Origin: Rhizomicrobium palustre
Lineage (GTDB): Bacteria > Pseudomonadota > Alphaproteobacteria > Micropepsales > Micropepsaceae
Assembly (NCBI RefSeq): GCF_011761565.1
Contig: NZ_JAASRM010000001.1
Location: 186,139-250,138, forward strand
DNA: 64,000 bases
Direction: 5' to 3'
In this document: positions 1 to 8,697 of the stretch, in pieces
How the letters are laid out: every line of letters begins with the position of its first letter
Position numbering within the stretch: position 1 is the first letter of the stretch
Position numbers and translations under genes: made by a program
The notes under the pieces: model-generated
Told to the model about the DNA's origin: nothing
Seen by the model: only the letters and a program-made list of their open reading frames with translations
Database searches by the model: none

Positions 1-1529
1 GTGCCATCGAGATAGGCCAGACCATCGCCTTGCCATGTTTGGGTCAGAGCACCCCAGTTATAGCCCGCTTGCCGAGTGACCGAGAGTTTCTGCTCGGTGC
101 GGAAACCAGTATCGACGCTCTTGATGATGCCAAACAGGCCATTGCCGGGCAGCTTGTAACTGGCATCGAGACGGGCGTTGAAAGCGTGGGCCGAGTCGTA
201 CTCAAGGTGGTCCATCGCTGCGCTCCAGTAGTAATTACTCCTCTTGGAGAGAGTACTGGGGCTTGTGTAGGTGATTTTCGGATCGCCACTCGAGACATCG
301 ATTGTATAGGTCGGCTTGTCCTTTGCCGTCGTATACAAAGTCATACCTGTTTGGGTCGAATCCGATTCCACAAACTGCACGTCGGCCGTGATTTCCAAGG
401 AATCGGTCGGATTGTATTTGGCGTTGAGGCTGAAATCACTGGAGCGGTTATGGCCATAGCCGGCGCCCGTATCGAAATCGTTTAGGCTTGACTGGCTGCT
501 ATACCAGTTCCCAGCACTGTCGAACTTTCCAGCCTTGAACTGATCGCCACTGATATTCACGGATACATAATGTTCGAGATTTTGGTGATTGGCTAAGGAG
601 TTCAAGCCGCTAAGTGTGAACTCCAGCTTATCGCTCGGACGCCATTGCAGCACGAGATCGGCGGCGAGGCGCTGCTGATGATAATCGAGCTGGCGATAGT
701 CCCATCCCTTCGGTCCCATCAACCGGCCAGCGGTAGCGCTGACAGGCTCCGCCATGCAGGTGTCATAGCCGGTATCGGTCAGGCTCTTTCGATCCAAGCT
801 GGCGCTTGACATGTCCCAACAGTCATAGGTGGCGAGCCGGATGCCTGTGGTGCGGGTACGTTGATCCTGCCAGTCGACGGAGGCCAGAATGCCAATTTCG
901 CCGATCCCCGTGTTCCAGCGATTGCTATACAATCCGTTGACGGAAGGCACCATGCGGTCGGACAGATTGCCATAGGTGAGGTCGCCCGAGACGGCGATCA
1001 TCTGGCCATCCTGGTCAAAAGGCTTGCGGGTCTTCAGATCGATCACGCCGCCAACGCCACCTTCAATCATTTTGGCGGTCGGGCTCTTATAAACATCAAC
1101 ACCGGACAACAGATCAGCCGACACGTCCGAGAAGTTCAAGGAACGGCCATTGATAGCGGTGAATTCATCATGCCCGTTGACCAGCGATTTCACCCACGCA
1201 AGGCCGCGGATCATAATCGAAGTATTGATAGAGCCCATCGCGACGAGATTGTTTCCTGCATCGTTGCGGGTAAGCGTCACACCGGGAACACGCTGCAATG
1301 CTTCGGAAACGTTACGATCCGGAAGTGCGCCAATGTCGACGGCAGAGATCGAATCCACAACTTGATCAGAGTTCTGTTTGATGGCTTGCGCCGACTGCAA
1401 ACTGGCACGGATGCCTGTCACCGTCACGGTTTCGACCTGCTGCGCCAATACAGGGCTAGCGGCCATAATTGCCAAAATACTGGCGGACAGCCAAAGACTG
1501 CCACGGATTGACGTAGATGATTGAGTCAT
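1..1529 (-). CDS. TonB-dependent outer membrane receptor, 5' part (runs off left edge)
   Basis: Outer-membrane active transporter for a large substrate, powered by TonB-ExbBD. Reading from ATG at 1529, preceded by a GGGAGG ribosome site, about 509 codons stay open to the window edge. The protein begins with a signal peptide (hydrophobic SLWLSASILAIMAASPVLAQ), followed by a TonB-box-like VETVTVTGIRASLQSA segment. The plug domain carries SALQRVPGV-type and IRGL motifs (EALQRVPGVTLTR, IMIRGLAW). Aromatic-rich beta-barrel strands follow. The style is that of the Xanthomonas/Caulobacter TonB receptor group, which often takes up glycans or glycan fragments, but no substrate can be read here. The C-terminal barrel lies outside the window. 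Confidence 0.93.
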   Translation of the reverse strand, partial: MTQSSTSIRGSLWLSASILAIMAASPVLAQQVETVTVTGIRASLQSAQAIKQNSDQVVDSISAVDIGALPDRNVSEALQRVPGVTLTRNDAGNNLVAMGSINTSIMIRGLAWVKSLVNGHDEFTAINGRSLNFSDVSADLLSGVDVYKSPTAKMIEGGVGGVIDLKTRKPFDQDGQMIAVSGDLTYGNLSDRMVPSVNGLYSNRWNTGIGEIGILASVDWQDQRTRTTGIRLATYDCWDMSSASLDRKSLTDTGYDTCMAEPVSATAGRLMGPKGWDYRQLDYHQQRLAADLVLQWRPSDKLEFTLSGLNSLANHQNLEHYVSVNISGDQFKAGKFDSAGNWYSSQSSLNDFDTGAGYGHNRSSDFSLNAKYNPTDSLEITADVQFVESDSTQTGMTLYTTAKDKPTYTIDVSSGDPKITYTSPSTLSKRSNYYWSAAMDHLEYDSAHAFNARLDASYKLPGNGLFGIIKSVDTGFRTEQKLSVTRQAGYNWGALTQTWQGDGLAYLDG

Positions 1530-2641
1530 TGTTTTCCTCCCAGCTCGGCGACTGCTGCCGCCCGCATTTTTCTGACTCTTTGACTGCACCGGCGCTCGCA
1601 AATCGCCACGAGCGACGCCTTCCAGTTTCAAGTTGAGTTAACCGGCGATCCTCATTTGGCTGTTTTGAACCAGCCACGAATGTCTGTTGCGGCTAGCAGA
1701 AGCACCGAAATTTCTGCTCGGCCTGAGCTGCACGGTTCCCATGTCTATCGACACCTCGCTACATCCCTATCCCCTCCAATGTCCCAAGCACGCGAAATGC
1801 GTAAGCGCTGTCAGCCGCGTGCGCGCCATTCTTTCAGATGCAAGCAGTCCCTCTTCGTCCGTCCCGCGTGCGCCGTGTCTTAAGGCTTCATGGCGCGTTT
1901 TCTTTGGTATGATAATTGTGCCGCCCAGTTGCCTGCGCCGAAAAATGTTCCAGGGCGGACTAGTGCTTTGCAGGGCGGTTTTTTGTTGGTGCGAAGCGGC
2001 AGACGTGATTTGAACGCCCACCCAAAATGGCAAATAAGGCTAAAACCAGCATGAAATGCGTCCTGCTTGTAGGTTAGCCAAACGAATAGGCGTGAAGGCA
2101 GACCGCTGCGGAATCTGTGAAAAAAAATGGGCCCTCGGGAATACCGAGAGCCCAGTCGCGCAAACGGGAGGGCATTAACCACCTGCTTGCGAAAGCTCGT
2201 TTGCATTTAGCCGATCAGCGACCGCATCCCTCTCCCGCCCCGCGCAGGGAAAGATCGATCCCCTTGAAATCGCCCGCGCGATAGTAGGGATTTTAAGGGC
2301 GGTTGCGATAAATGTTGCAGACAGGACCACGCACTTGCAAAGCGGCTCAGGTGAGTGTTGAAACGGATTTTCGAAGCCCCATAGGGCTCGATACTCATTC
2401 AAGTGGCTGAAGAAACCATATTCTGTACTCTGCCAGCCCAGCTGCCTACGCAAGCCGTTGCACCCATGATGTCCACGCTCGATCTTGAATCGCATCGAGC
2501 ATGGTGTGACCGTGCTCCTACCCCGTGAATGCAAGTGTCGCGAAAACGAGGCGCATCTTCGCCAAATGGTGCGACCGGCAGCGCCTTAGGTCCGGCAGTT
2601 ACCTGTGACCAGAGCCCCTGAACTACCTCCAAATTTTTGTA
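1530..2641. other. Gene-poor stretch upstream of the TonB receptor
   Basis: About 1.1 kb with no coding sequence I can support. Short open frames on both strands lack ribosome sites, recognisable motifs and biased codon use. The part next to 1530 must carry the receptor promoter. An inverted repeat GCTCG/CGAGC lies near 1593-1612, but no regulator family can be assigned. A minus-strand terminator lies at 2120-2153. The right end borders an IS3 remnant, so the stretch is probably decayed or transferred DNA. Confidence 0.5.
2120..2153 (-). terminator. Rho-independent terminator, minus strand
   Basis: Ten-base-pair stem (2129-2138 with 2144-2153, one G-U pair) around a 5-nt loop. On the minus strand it is followed by a run of eight T. 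No convincing gene ends just upstream on that strand, so it may be left over from a lost gene. Confidence 0.6.
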
Positions 2642-2803
2642 GAGTCTGGCACCTTCTTCAAGTGGAAGGCCAAGTACGGCGGGATGGATGTCTCGGATGC
2701 CAAGAAGCTAAAGGCTTTGGAGGAAGAGAACCGCAAGCTGAAGACACTGTTGGCCGAGACTATGCTCGACGTTGCGATGTTAAAGGACCTCAATTCAAAA
2801 AAT
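2642..2803 (+). pseudogene. IS3-family transposase OrfA remnant
   Basis: The frame starting at 2642 reads SGTFFKWKAKYGGMDVSDAK, followed by a Leu/Glu/Lys-rich coiled coil ending LKDLNSKN. This is the second half of the helix-turn-helix and the leucine zipper of an IS3-family OrfA (IS407-like group). The start and first helix are missing, with a stop 34 bases upstream of this stretch. After 2803 the similarity stops abruptly, and no OrfB (DDE integrase) is present. It is a short dead fragment of an insertion sequence and marks a site of past insertion and deletion. Confidence 0.75.
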
Positions 2804-2920
2804 GTATGGCCCGCCCGTCCGTGCAAGGGTCGTGGCAGTGCTAACGGGGACAGTCTGCATAAATGTATCCGGCCTCTGGCGAGTGGACCGCTGTTGCGGC
2901 CAGGCCATGATGAGATTCGC

Positions 2921-2986
2921 ACGCATCGTTCTCAGATACATGGTTCGGGTAAGCACCCGCTTTTTTGAACAGAGCTTACGATGCGT
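2921..2986. repeat. Perfect 9-bp inverted repeat flanking a terminator
   Basis: ACGCATCGT at 2921-2929 and ACGATGCGT at 2978-2986 are exact reverse complements 48 bp apart. Between them sits a plus-strand terminator-like hairpin (CGGGT-AAGC-ACCCG, 2946-2959) followed by C and six T. The position just after the IS remnant suggests element debris, but no transposase end can be assigned. Confidence 0.45.
2946..2966 (+). terminator. Short rho-independent terminator
   Basis: Five-base-pair GC-rich stem CGGGT/ACCCG with an AAGC loop, then CTTTTTT on the plus strand. No intact plus-strand gene lies upstream. Confidence 0.5.
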
Positions 2987-3102
2987 TGATCAACTGTTTC
3001 GCCATCATCTTCTCGAACCTCGCAGTCAGGCGAGCGGCACTCCGTCAATTTTATCGAGGGGCGGAGTTGATGAATTGGCCCCAGCGCACAAAATGGCAAC
3101 GC

Positions 3103-3124
3103 AAAAAGCGGCCTGAGGCCGCTT
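3103..3124 (-). terminator. Terminator of tRNA-Leu
   Basis: Eight-base-pair stem AAGCGGCC/GGCCGCTT with a 3-nt loop. On the minus strand it is followed by five T, and it lies 37 bases past the CCA end of the tRNA-Leu gene. Confidence 0.8.
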
Positions 3125-3160
3125 CGCGAAATGCCAAATTTTCTTTGAAAATCAGAGACT

Positions 3161-3245
<85 letters not shown>

Positions 3246-3628
3246 ACGGGCTTGGGAGCGGGGTGTTTATTGCCCTCGGGGGGCCAAGTCAACGCGGCGC
3301 GCGCGCTTAAAGGGGTGTTTGGGCAACTTTTTTTGGCTTTGCGGCGCGGCGTAGGCGCGCTCCCCTTAAAATCCTCGCCCCCACCCCGAAAATCCCAACA
3401 CTGCACCTCGAAATCGCGCCACCGCCTCCGAACCCCCTGTCCAGGCCAGCAAATTTCCGTCCCCCTCTCAGAATCGCGGCACCTGCCCTGCCGTCCGCCC
3501 GAAAATTTGCGCCGTACCCCACAAAAACTTCCCTGCCGCCCCGTCACGCCCGCCTTTTGCCCCCTATATTATGTCTTATGGGTGCTTCGCCCGCCCGCTG
3601 CGGGCGGGTCGGGTCAGGGAGGTAAAAC
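3246..3628. other. C-rich intergenic region before ybjQ
   Basis: About 380 bp between tRNA-Leu and the YbjQ gene. From 3350 to 3560 the plus strand is strongly C-rich and G-poor, with repeated short CGAAA(A)T words. Open frames here are only a result of composition. A hairpin CCCGCCCG-CTG-CGGGCGGG lies at about 3590-3608, with a likely promoter -10 (TATATTATG) just before it near 3566 and a ribosome site AGGGAGG at 3617-3623. Confidence 0.5.
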
Positions 3629-3958
3629 ATGCTGGTTGCAACCACGGAATCGGTGCCGGGCTTTCGCCGGGCCAAGACATTAGGCCAAGTATTTGGCGTG
3701 GTGGTGCGCTCGCGCGGGCTGGGCGGCAATATCATTGCCAGCTTGCGCTCGCTCTTCGGCGGCGAAATCCATGAATACACCCAGCTTCTGGAAGAAGCGC
3801 GCCGCCAGGCGGTAGACCGGCTCGTCGCCAACGCCACCGCCATGGGCGCCAATGCGGTGGTGATGATGCGTTTTGATTCCTCCGAGATCGGCGAGAACAT
3901 GAGCGAGATCGTCGCTTACGGCACCGCGGTCGTGCTGGAGGAAGAGCATGCTGCGTAA
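3629..3958 (+). CDS. YbjQ/UPF0145 family protein
   Basis: Small cytoplasmic protein of 109 residues in the YbjQ family, described as a putative heavy-metal-binding domain that forms pentamers. Family marks are the opening TTESVPG, the central GGEIHEYTQLLEEAR and the C-terminal GANAVVMMRFDSSE with IVAYGTAVVLE. The length matches the family. ATG follows AGGGAGG with a proper spacer. It overlaps the next gene by 11 bases, so the two are co-translated. The biochemical role of the family is not settled. Confidence 0.92.
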   Translation: MLVATTESVPGFRRAKTLGQVFGVVVRSRGLGGNIIASLRSLFGGEIHEYTQLLEEARRQAVDRLVANATAMGANAVVMMRFDSSEIGENMSEIVAYGTAVVLEEEHAA

Positions 3959-4247
3959 CATCCTCCTCACCCTGGGCGGCGCCCTTCTGGTCACCGGCGC
4001 CATGGCGGGTATTTCCGGTCATTGGCAGGCCGCCGCCTTCATGCTCGTTTGGGGTGCAATCCTGGTTTTCGGCATCCTTTACGAGCGGGTGGCCTATAAG
4101 AAAATCCTGGATCAGGCGCCCACCGGCTCTGGCTGGCAGCGCACGGCGGAGCGCTTTGTCGATCCCAAAAGCGGCAAGCTGGTCACGGTTTATGTCAAGC
4201 CGCTCACGGGCGAACGGGCCTATGTGGCGGAGGGCAGCGCCGCTTAG
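3948..4247 (+). CDS. Small two-helix membrane protein, unknown function
   Basis: A 99-residue protein with two predicted membrane helices (about residues 4-22 and 29-46) and a basic, soluble C-terminal half containing WQRTAERFVDPKSGKLVTVYV. The start overlaps the YbjQ gene by 11 bases, and GAGGAAGAGC supplies the ribosome site inside that gene, so the pair is a two-gene operon. I do not recognise a named family. A role linked to the YbjQ protein is inferred from the overlap alone. Confidence 0.75.
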   Translation: MLRNILLTLGGALLVTGAMAGISGHWQAAAFMLVWGAILVFGILYERVAYKKILDQAPTGSGWQRTAERFVDPKSGKLVTVYVKPLTGERAYVAEGSAA

Positions 4248-4332
4248 CATGGCGGCGCCTAAAGCCCCTAAAGTGATGACATAACCGGCCCTTCGTGCCA
4301 TAGAACGAGTCTAAACCGTTTAGGACCTCGTC

Positions 4333-5307
4333 ATGCAGAACGATCTGGTCGTCGTGTTCGGCGCTTCGGGATTTTTGGGCCGCCATGCCGTGCGCGCCCT
4401 GGCCAAGGAAGGCTATCGCATCCGCGCGGTGACGCGCCGGCCCAACCTCGCCAATTTCCTCTTGCCGGCCGGCCAAGTCGGCCAGATTCAGATCGTGAAA
4501 GGCAACATCAACCGCGAGGAAGATATTGCGAAAGCCGTGGCGGGCGCCGCCATCGTGGTCAATTGCACCGGCGTTCTCTATGGCCATGGCAAGCAGGGCT
4601 TTGAGTCGATCAATTGCGACGCGCCCGGCCGCATCGCCCGAGCTGCGCTGGCGGCTGGCGTGACCAGCTTGGTGCATGTCTCGGCGCTCGGCGCCGATAC
4701 TGAATCCGATTCCGGCTATGCCCGCTCTAAGGGGCTGGGCGAGCGCAACATGCGCGAGGCTTTCCCGCGCGTGACCATCTTGCGCCCATCGCTGGTCTTC
4801 GGGCCGGAGGACAGCTTCTTCAACCGCTTCGCCCAGATGGCGCGCTTTCTGCCTGCCCTGCCCCTGATTGGCGGCGGCCAGACGAAGTTCCAGCCGGTCT
4901 ATGTCGCGGACGTGGCCGCGGCCATTCTCAAAGCGGTGCAGGATGTGCGCACCGCAGGCCGCACCTATCAGCTTGGCGGCCCCAAGACCTACAGCTTCAA
5001 GGAGCTGTTGCAGTTCATCCTGGCCGAGACCGGCCGCAAGCGCCTGCTCCTGCCCCTGCCCAGCTTCATCGCTTCGGTGATGGGCTTTGTCGCGGAGCTG
5101 CCGAGCTTCCTTCTGCCCATCCGCCCGGTTCTGACCGTGGATCAGGTGCGTCTCTTGAAGGCCGATAATGTGGTGCAGCCGGGCGCCTTCACGCTTGATG
5201 ATTTGGGCATCACGCCGGCCAGCGTGGAATCGATCGTGCCGGGATACCTCTGGCGCTTCCATCCGAAGGGCCAGTTCAAGGATCAGGTCGCGATCAGCGC
5301 GCGGTAA
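4333..5307 (+). CDS. Complex I NDUFA9-like NAD(P)-binding protein
   Basis: A 324-residue atypical short-chain dehydrogenase. The N-terminal nucleotide-binding motif is GASGFLGRHAVRAL, and HVSALGAD and YARSKGLGE replace the usual YxxxK region. The substrate side has ILRPSLVFGPEDSFFNRFAQ. This is the family of bacterial homologues of mitochondrial complex I subunit NDUFA9, typical of alphaproteobacteria. Such proteins bind NADPH tightly and help assemble or stabilise NADH:quinone oxidoreductase. The gene stands alone here, away from nuo genes. A hairpin terminator follows. Confidence 0.9.
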   Translation: MQNDLVVVFGASGFLGRHAVRALAKEGYRIRAVTRRPNLANFLLPAGQVGQIQIVKGNINREEDIAKAVAGAAIVVNCTGVLYGHGKQGFESINCDAPGRIARAALAAGVTSLVHVSALGADTESDSGYARSKGLGERNMREAFPRVTILRPSLVFGPEDSFFNRFAQMARFLPALPLIGGGQTKFQPVYVADVAAAILKAVQDVRTAGRTYQLGGPKTYSFKELLQFILAETGRKRLLLPLPSFIASVMGFVAELPSFLLPIRPVLTVDQVRLLKADNVVQPGAFTLDDLGITPASVESIVPGYLWRFHPKGQFKDQVAISAR

Positions 5308-5334
5308 GAAACAGCTTCTGCATACCTGTAATAG

Positions 5335-5366
5335 CGTCATGGCCGGGCATTGACCCGGCCATTTTC
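5335..5366 (+). terminator. Terminator made of a short dispersed repeat
   Basis: Nine-base-pair stem ATGGCCGGG/CCCGGCCAT (5339-5347 with 5354-5362), loop of 6, then TTTTCG. The same sequence family (GTCATGGCCGGG with its inverted partner) recurs at 16482-16513, so a dispersed short palindrome serves here as a terminator. Confidence 0.7.
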
Positions 5367-5395
5367 GTTTAGGCGATGCGGTGATCAAGCATTCC

Positions 5396-5537
5396 TGTCA
5401 TCCCGGACGCGCCTCGGCGATTTCTTCGCCAGGCACTATGGCGCGATCCGGGACCCACTCAGAAATCTGAATGGTGTTGGAGTGGGTCCCGGGTCTCTCA
5501 GCCGACGCTTCGCATCGCCTGCTCGCCCGGGATGACA
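5396..5537. repeat. Long palindromic repeat, copy A
   Basis: A 142-bp imperfect palindrome with ends TGTCATCCCGG and CCCGGGATGACA. The centre has GGGACCCACTC facing GAGTGGGTCCC around an 18-20-nt loop. Its right end stops 7 bases from the uppP stop codon. It shares ends and inner arm with elements at 8579-9335, 15592-15736 and 17916-18040. Confidence 0.85.
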
Positions 5538-5544
5538 TTCCCCG

Positions 5545-6354
5545 TTACCCCAAATACAGCCATGCCAGCAGCGCCACGCCGGAGGCGATGCGGTACCAGC
5601 CGAAAGGCTTGAGGCCGTATTTGCCGACAAAGCCGATAAAGCCCTTCACCACCACATAAGCGACGATGAAGCTGACCACGAAGCCAATGGCGATGTTAGT
5701 GGTGTCGGAGCCGGAGAAGTTGTGCCACTCCTTATAGAGGTCATAGACCGTCGCCCCCAGCATGGTCGGCACCGCGAGATAAAAGGTGAAGGCCGCGCCC
5801 GCCTTGCGGTCGACGCCTAAAAGCTCACCGCCCAGGATGGTCGCACCCGAACGCGAAACACCTGGGATCAGCGCCGCACATTGGCAAAGCCCGATCTGAA
5901 ACGCCTTCGCCAGCGGCAGCGCATCGCCATCGGTATAGCGCGGCTTGGGCGCGGCGCGCTCCAAGATGAGGATCAGGATACCGCCCAAGACCCAGCAGGC
6001 GCCGATCACCGGCATGGCAAGGCTCGGCTGCAGCAAATACTCCTTGAGGAATTTGAACACCGTCGCGCCAAGCACCGCGGCTGGCAGGAAGGCGACAAGG
6101 ACATTGAGGGTGAACTGACGCGCTTCGGGCTTAGAAGGCAGCCCGATCAGCACATCCCAGAACTTCTTCCAATAGACAGCGACCACCGAGAGGATGGCGC
6201 CGAACTGAATGATGATGGTGAAGGATTCCCATTTATTGTCGGGCAAGCCCAACAGCCGCTCACCCACCAAGAGATGTCCGGTGGACGACACTGGCAGAAA
6301 CTCCGTCAGCCCTTCGAGAATGCCCAGAAGAATGGCATTGATAATATCGTGCAT
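5545..6354 (-). CDS. uppP: Undecaprenyl-diphosphatase UppP (BacA)
   Basis: Integral membrane phosphatase that converts undecaprenyl diphosphate to the monophosphate, recycling the lipid carrier for peptidoglycan and other envelope polymers. Overproduction gives bacitracin resistance. The 269-residue protein has the two family signatures: EGLTEFLPVSSTGHLL near the start, with catalytic Glu and Ser, and PGVSRSGATILGG in the middle, with catalytic Arg. About eight hydrophobic helices are visible. ATG at 6354 is preferred over an upstream TTG at 6366, since MHDIINAILLGILEG is the usual N-terminus. Confidence 0.96.
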   Translation of the reverse strand: MHDIINAILLGILEGLTEFLPVSSTGHLLVGERLLGLPDNKWESFTIIIQFGAILSVVAVYWKKFWDVLIGLPSKPEARQFTLNVLVAFLPAAVLGATVFKFLKEYLLQPSLAMPVIGACWVLGGILILILERAAPKPRYTDGDALPLAKAFQIGLCQCAALIPGVSRSGATILGGELLGVDRKAGAAFTFYLAVPTMLGATVYDLYKEWHNFSGSDTTNIAIGFVVSFIVAYVVVKGFIGFVGKYGLKPFGWYRIASGVALLAWLYLG

Positions 6355-6498
6355 AAAACCCCGCAAACGCGACCCACATCTGATTTTGACCTATCACAGC
6401 CGCGCATAGCTAGCCATGCCGGTGCACCACCTTGATAAATTGTAACCGATACCCACCTCATTCCTGCCCCGTGTGGGCTTAGGTCTAGGAGGGACTTC

Positions 6499-8514
6499 AT
6501 GAAATCGTTGTTGTTCGCAGCCTTTACGGCAGTGGGGGTCGCGGTTTCATCCGTTGCCCTCGCAGCAGGGGACATACCGCTGATCGAGCGCCAAAAGTTG
6601 TTTGGCAATCCAAGCCGCAGCCAGGGCAGGATCAGCCCGGACGGCAAATGGCTTTCCTATTTGGCGCCGCGTGACGGGGTGATGAATATCTGGGTCGCGC
6701 CGGTGAGCGATCCCTCCGCGGCCAAAGCGCTGACCTCGGAAAAGAAACGTCCGATCCGCGGCTATTTCTGGGCTCCGGATTCCGCCACCATCCTCTTTAT
6801 CAACGACAAGGGCGGTGACGAGAACTTCCTGCTCTATAGCGTGAACGTCTCGAGCGGCGAGCAGAAGACACTGACGCCTTTTGAGAAGACGCGCGTCGAG
6901 GTGATTGGCGTTTCACCAGAAGTCAAAGATCGCATTTTGATCGGCCTCAACAATCGCGATCCGCACTGGCACGACGTCTACAGCCTGTCGCTTAAGGACG
7001 GCGCGTTGACCAAGGTGCTGCAGAATGACGGCAATTACGCGGGCTTTCTCGCCGATGCGCATTTGACCTTGCGCGGCGCGGTACGCTCCCGCCCCGATGG
7101 CGGCAGCGACTATTTCAAGGTTATCGATAACAAAGTGGAGACCAAACCCTTCGCGGATGTGGGGCTCGACGACTCCATGACCACGGGGCCGGCCGGTTTC
7201 ACCACCGATGGCAAGACGCTGTACTGGGTGGATTCCCGTGGCCGCGATAAGGCGGCCCTCATCGCCGAAGATGTGGCGAACGGCAAAAAGACGGTGATTG
7301 CCGAAAGCGATAAAGCCGATATCGGCGAAACGCTCGCCAATCCCAAAACCGGCAAGGTGGAAGCCTATGCGGTCGATTATCTGAAGACGGAATGGACCGC
7401 GGTTGATCCGTCCGTCAAAGGCGATCTCGATTTCCTGCAAAAGAGCTTGAAGGGCGAAATCGCCATCACCTCGCGCAGCTATCAGGACGATCTTTGGACC
7501 GTCTCGGTGGATGCGGTAACCGCCCCGCCGGCGGTTTATCTCTATGACCGCAAAGCCAAGAGCCTGAAGCAGCTCTACGTCTCGCGTCCCGAGCTTACCG
7601 GTCTTCCGCTGGCCGCGATGCATCCGGTGGAGATCAAGACCCGCGACGGGCTGACGGAAGTCTCCTATCTCAGCTTGCCGCCGGGCAGCGATGCCAACGG
7701 CGATGGCGTTCCCGATAAGGCCTTGCCGATGGTGCTGTTCGTGCATGGCGGACCTTGGGGCCGCGATAGCTATGGCTATAACAGCGTGCATCAATGGCTG
7801 ACCAATCGCGGCTATGCCGTGCTCAGCGTGAACTATCGCGCCTCCACCGGCTTCGGCAAATCCTACATCTCTGCGGGCAATCTGCAGTGGGGTTTGAAGA
7901 TGCACGACGACCTGATCGATGCCGTCGATTGGGCCATCAAGAAAGGCGTCACCACCAAGGATAAGGTCGCCATCATGGGCGGTTCTTATGGCGGCTATGC
8001 CACCCTGGCGGGGTTGACCTTCACGCCCGACACCTTCGTTGCCGGTGTCGATATCGTGGGCCCCTCCAATCTTGCCACCTTGCTGAAAACCATTCCGCCC
8101 TATTGGGAAGCGGGCAAGGTGCAGTTCTATAAGCGCATGGGCGATCCCACTACGCCCGAAGGCCAGAAGATCCTGCACGACGCCTCACCGCTCTTCAAAG
8201 CGGACAAGATCAAGAAGCCGCTGCTGATCGGCCAAGGCGCCAACGATCCGCGCGTCAACCAGGCTGAATCCGATCAGATCGTGAAGGCGATGCGGGAGAA
8301 GAACATTCCGGTCACCTATGTTCTGTTCCCGGATGAAGGCCATGGCTTTGCCCGGCCGGAAAACTCCATCGCCTTCTGGTCCGTGACCGAGCAGTTCCTG
8401 GCTAAGAATCTGGGTGGCCGCGCCGAGCCCATCGGCGATGCCCTGAAGGCATCCACCGCGCAGGTTCCCAACGGGATCGAGTTCGTGCCGGGCCTGAAAG
8501 AGGCGCTGAAATAG
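6499..8514 (+). CDS. S9 family (prolyl oligopeptidase-like) secreted peptidase
   Basis: A 671-residue serine peptidase exported by a signal peptide (cut after about residue 22, AVSSVALAAG). An N-terminal beta-propeller (about 40-380), with repeated strands such as GRISPDGKWLSYLAP, covers a C-terminal alpha/beta-hydrolase domain. The catalytic triad is visible: Ser496 in GGSYGGYA, Asp583 in GANDPRVN and His615 in DEGHGFA. The oxyanion region is HGGPWGRD. It resembles acylaminoacyl- and dipeptidyl-peptidases, which release residues from short peptides in the periplasm. GGAGGG precedes the ATG, and a strong terminator follows. Confidence 0.95.
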   Translation: MKSLLFAAFTAVGVAVSSVALAAGDIPLIERQKLFGNPSRSQGRISPDGKWLSYLAPRDGVMNIWVAPVSDPSAAKALTSEKKRPIRGYFWAPDSATILFINDKGGDENFLLYSVNVSSGEQKTLTPFEKTRVEVIGVSPEVKDRILIGLNNRDPHWHDVYSLSLKDGALTKVLQNDGNYAGFLADAHLTLRGAVRSRPDGGSDYFKVIDNKVETKPFADVGLDDSMTTGPAGFTTDGKTLYWVDSRGRDKAALIAEDVANGKKTVIAESDKADIGETLANPKTGKVEAYAVDYLKTEWTAVDPSVKGDLDFLQKSLKGEIAITSRSYQDDLWTVSVDAVTAPPAVYLYDRKAKSLKQLYVSRPELTGLPLAAMHPVEIKTRDGLTEVSYLSLPPGSDANGDGVPDKALPMVLFVHGGPWGRDSYGYNSVHQWLTNRGYAVLSVNYRASTGFGKSYISAGNLQWGLKMHDDLIDAVDWAIKKGVTTKDKVAIMGGSYGGYATLAGLTFTPDTFVAGVDIVGPSNLATLLKTIPPYWEAGKVQFYKRMGDPTTPEGQKILHDASPLFKADKIKKPLLIGQGANDPRVNQAESDQIVKAMREKNIPVTYVLFPDEGHGFARPENSIAFWSVTEQFLAKNLGGRAEPIGDALKASTAQVPNGIEFVPGLKEALK

Positions 8515-8538
8515 ACCTACGCACTATCTATTTTGAAG

Positions 8539-8570
8539 AGAGCCGCTCGCGAGAGCGGCTCTTTGTATTT
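8539..8570 (+). terminator. Terminator of the S9 peptidase gene
   Basis: Ten-base-pair perfect stem AGAGCCGCTC/GAGCGGCTCT, loop GCGA, followed by TTGTATTT. Confidence 0.9.
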
Positions 8571-8578
8571 GTACTCGA

Positions 8579-8640
8579 TGTCATCCCCGGCCGAGTGCAG
8601 CGAACGAAAGTGAGCGGAGCGAGGGGAAGGGGACCCAGGT
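8579..8640. repeat. Long palindromic repeat, copy B, left arm
   Basis: Starts TGTCATCCCCGG and ends GGGGACCCAGGT. It is the inverted partner of 9291-9335, although 650 bp containing a complete gene lie between them. Compared with the right arm it has an extra stretch of about 17 bp in the middle. Confidence 0.85.
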
Positions 8641-8697
8641 AGCAAAACCTGCTACGATGCAAAAAGCATCGATCATATAGTGAAATGGGGGGAGCTA

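Noticed and set aside
2175..2534. 119-codon minus-strand frame ending near a terminator
   Set aside because: The terminator position is tempting, but the sequence shows no motif, no ribosome site and no codon bias, and overlapping frames are equally open.
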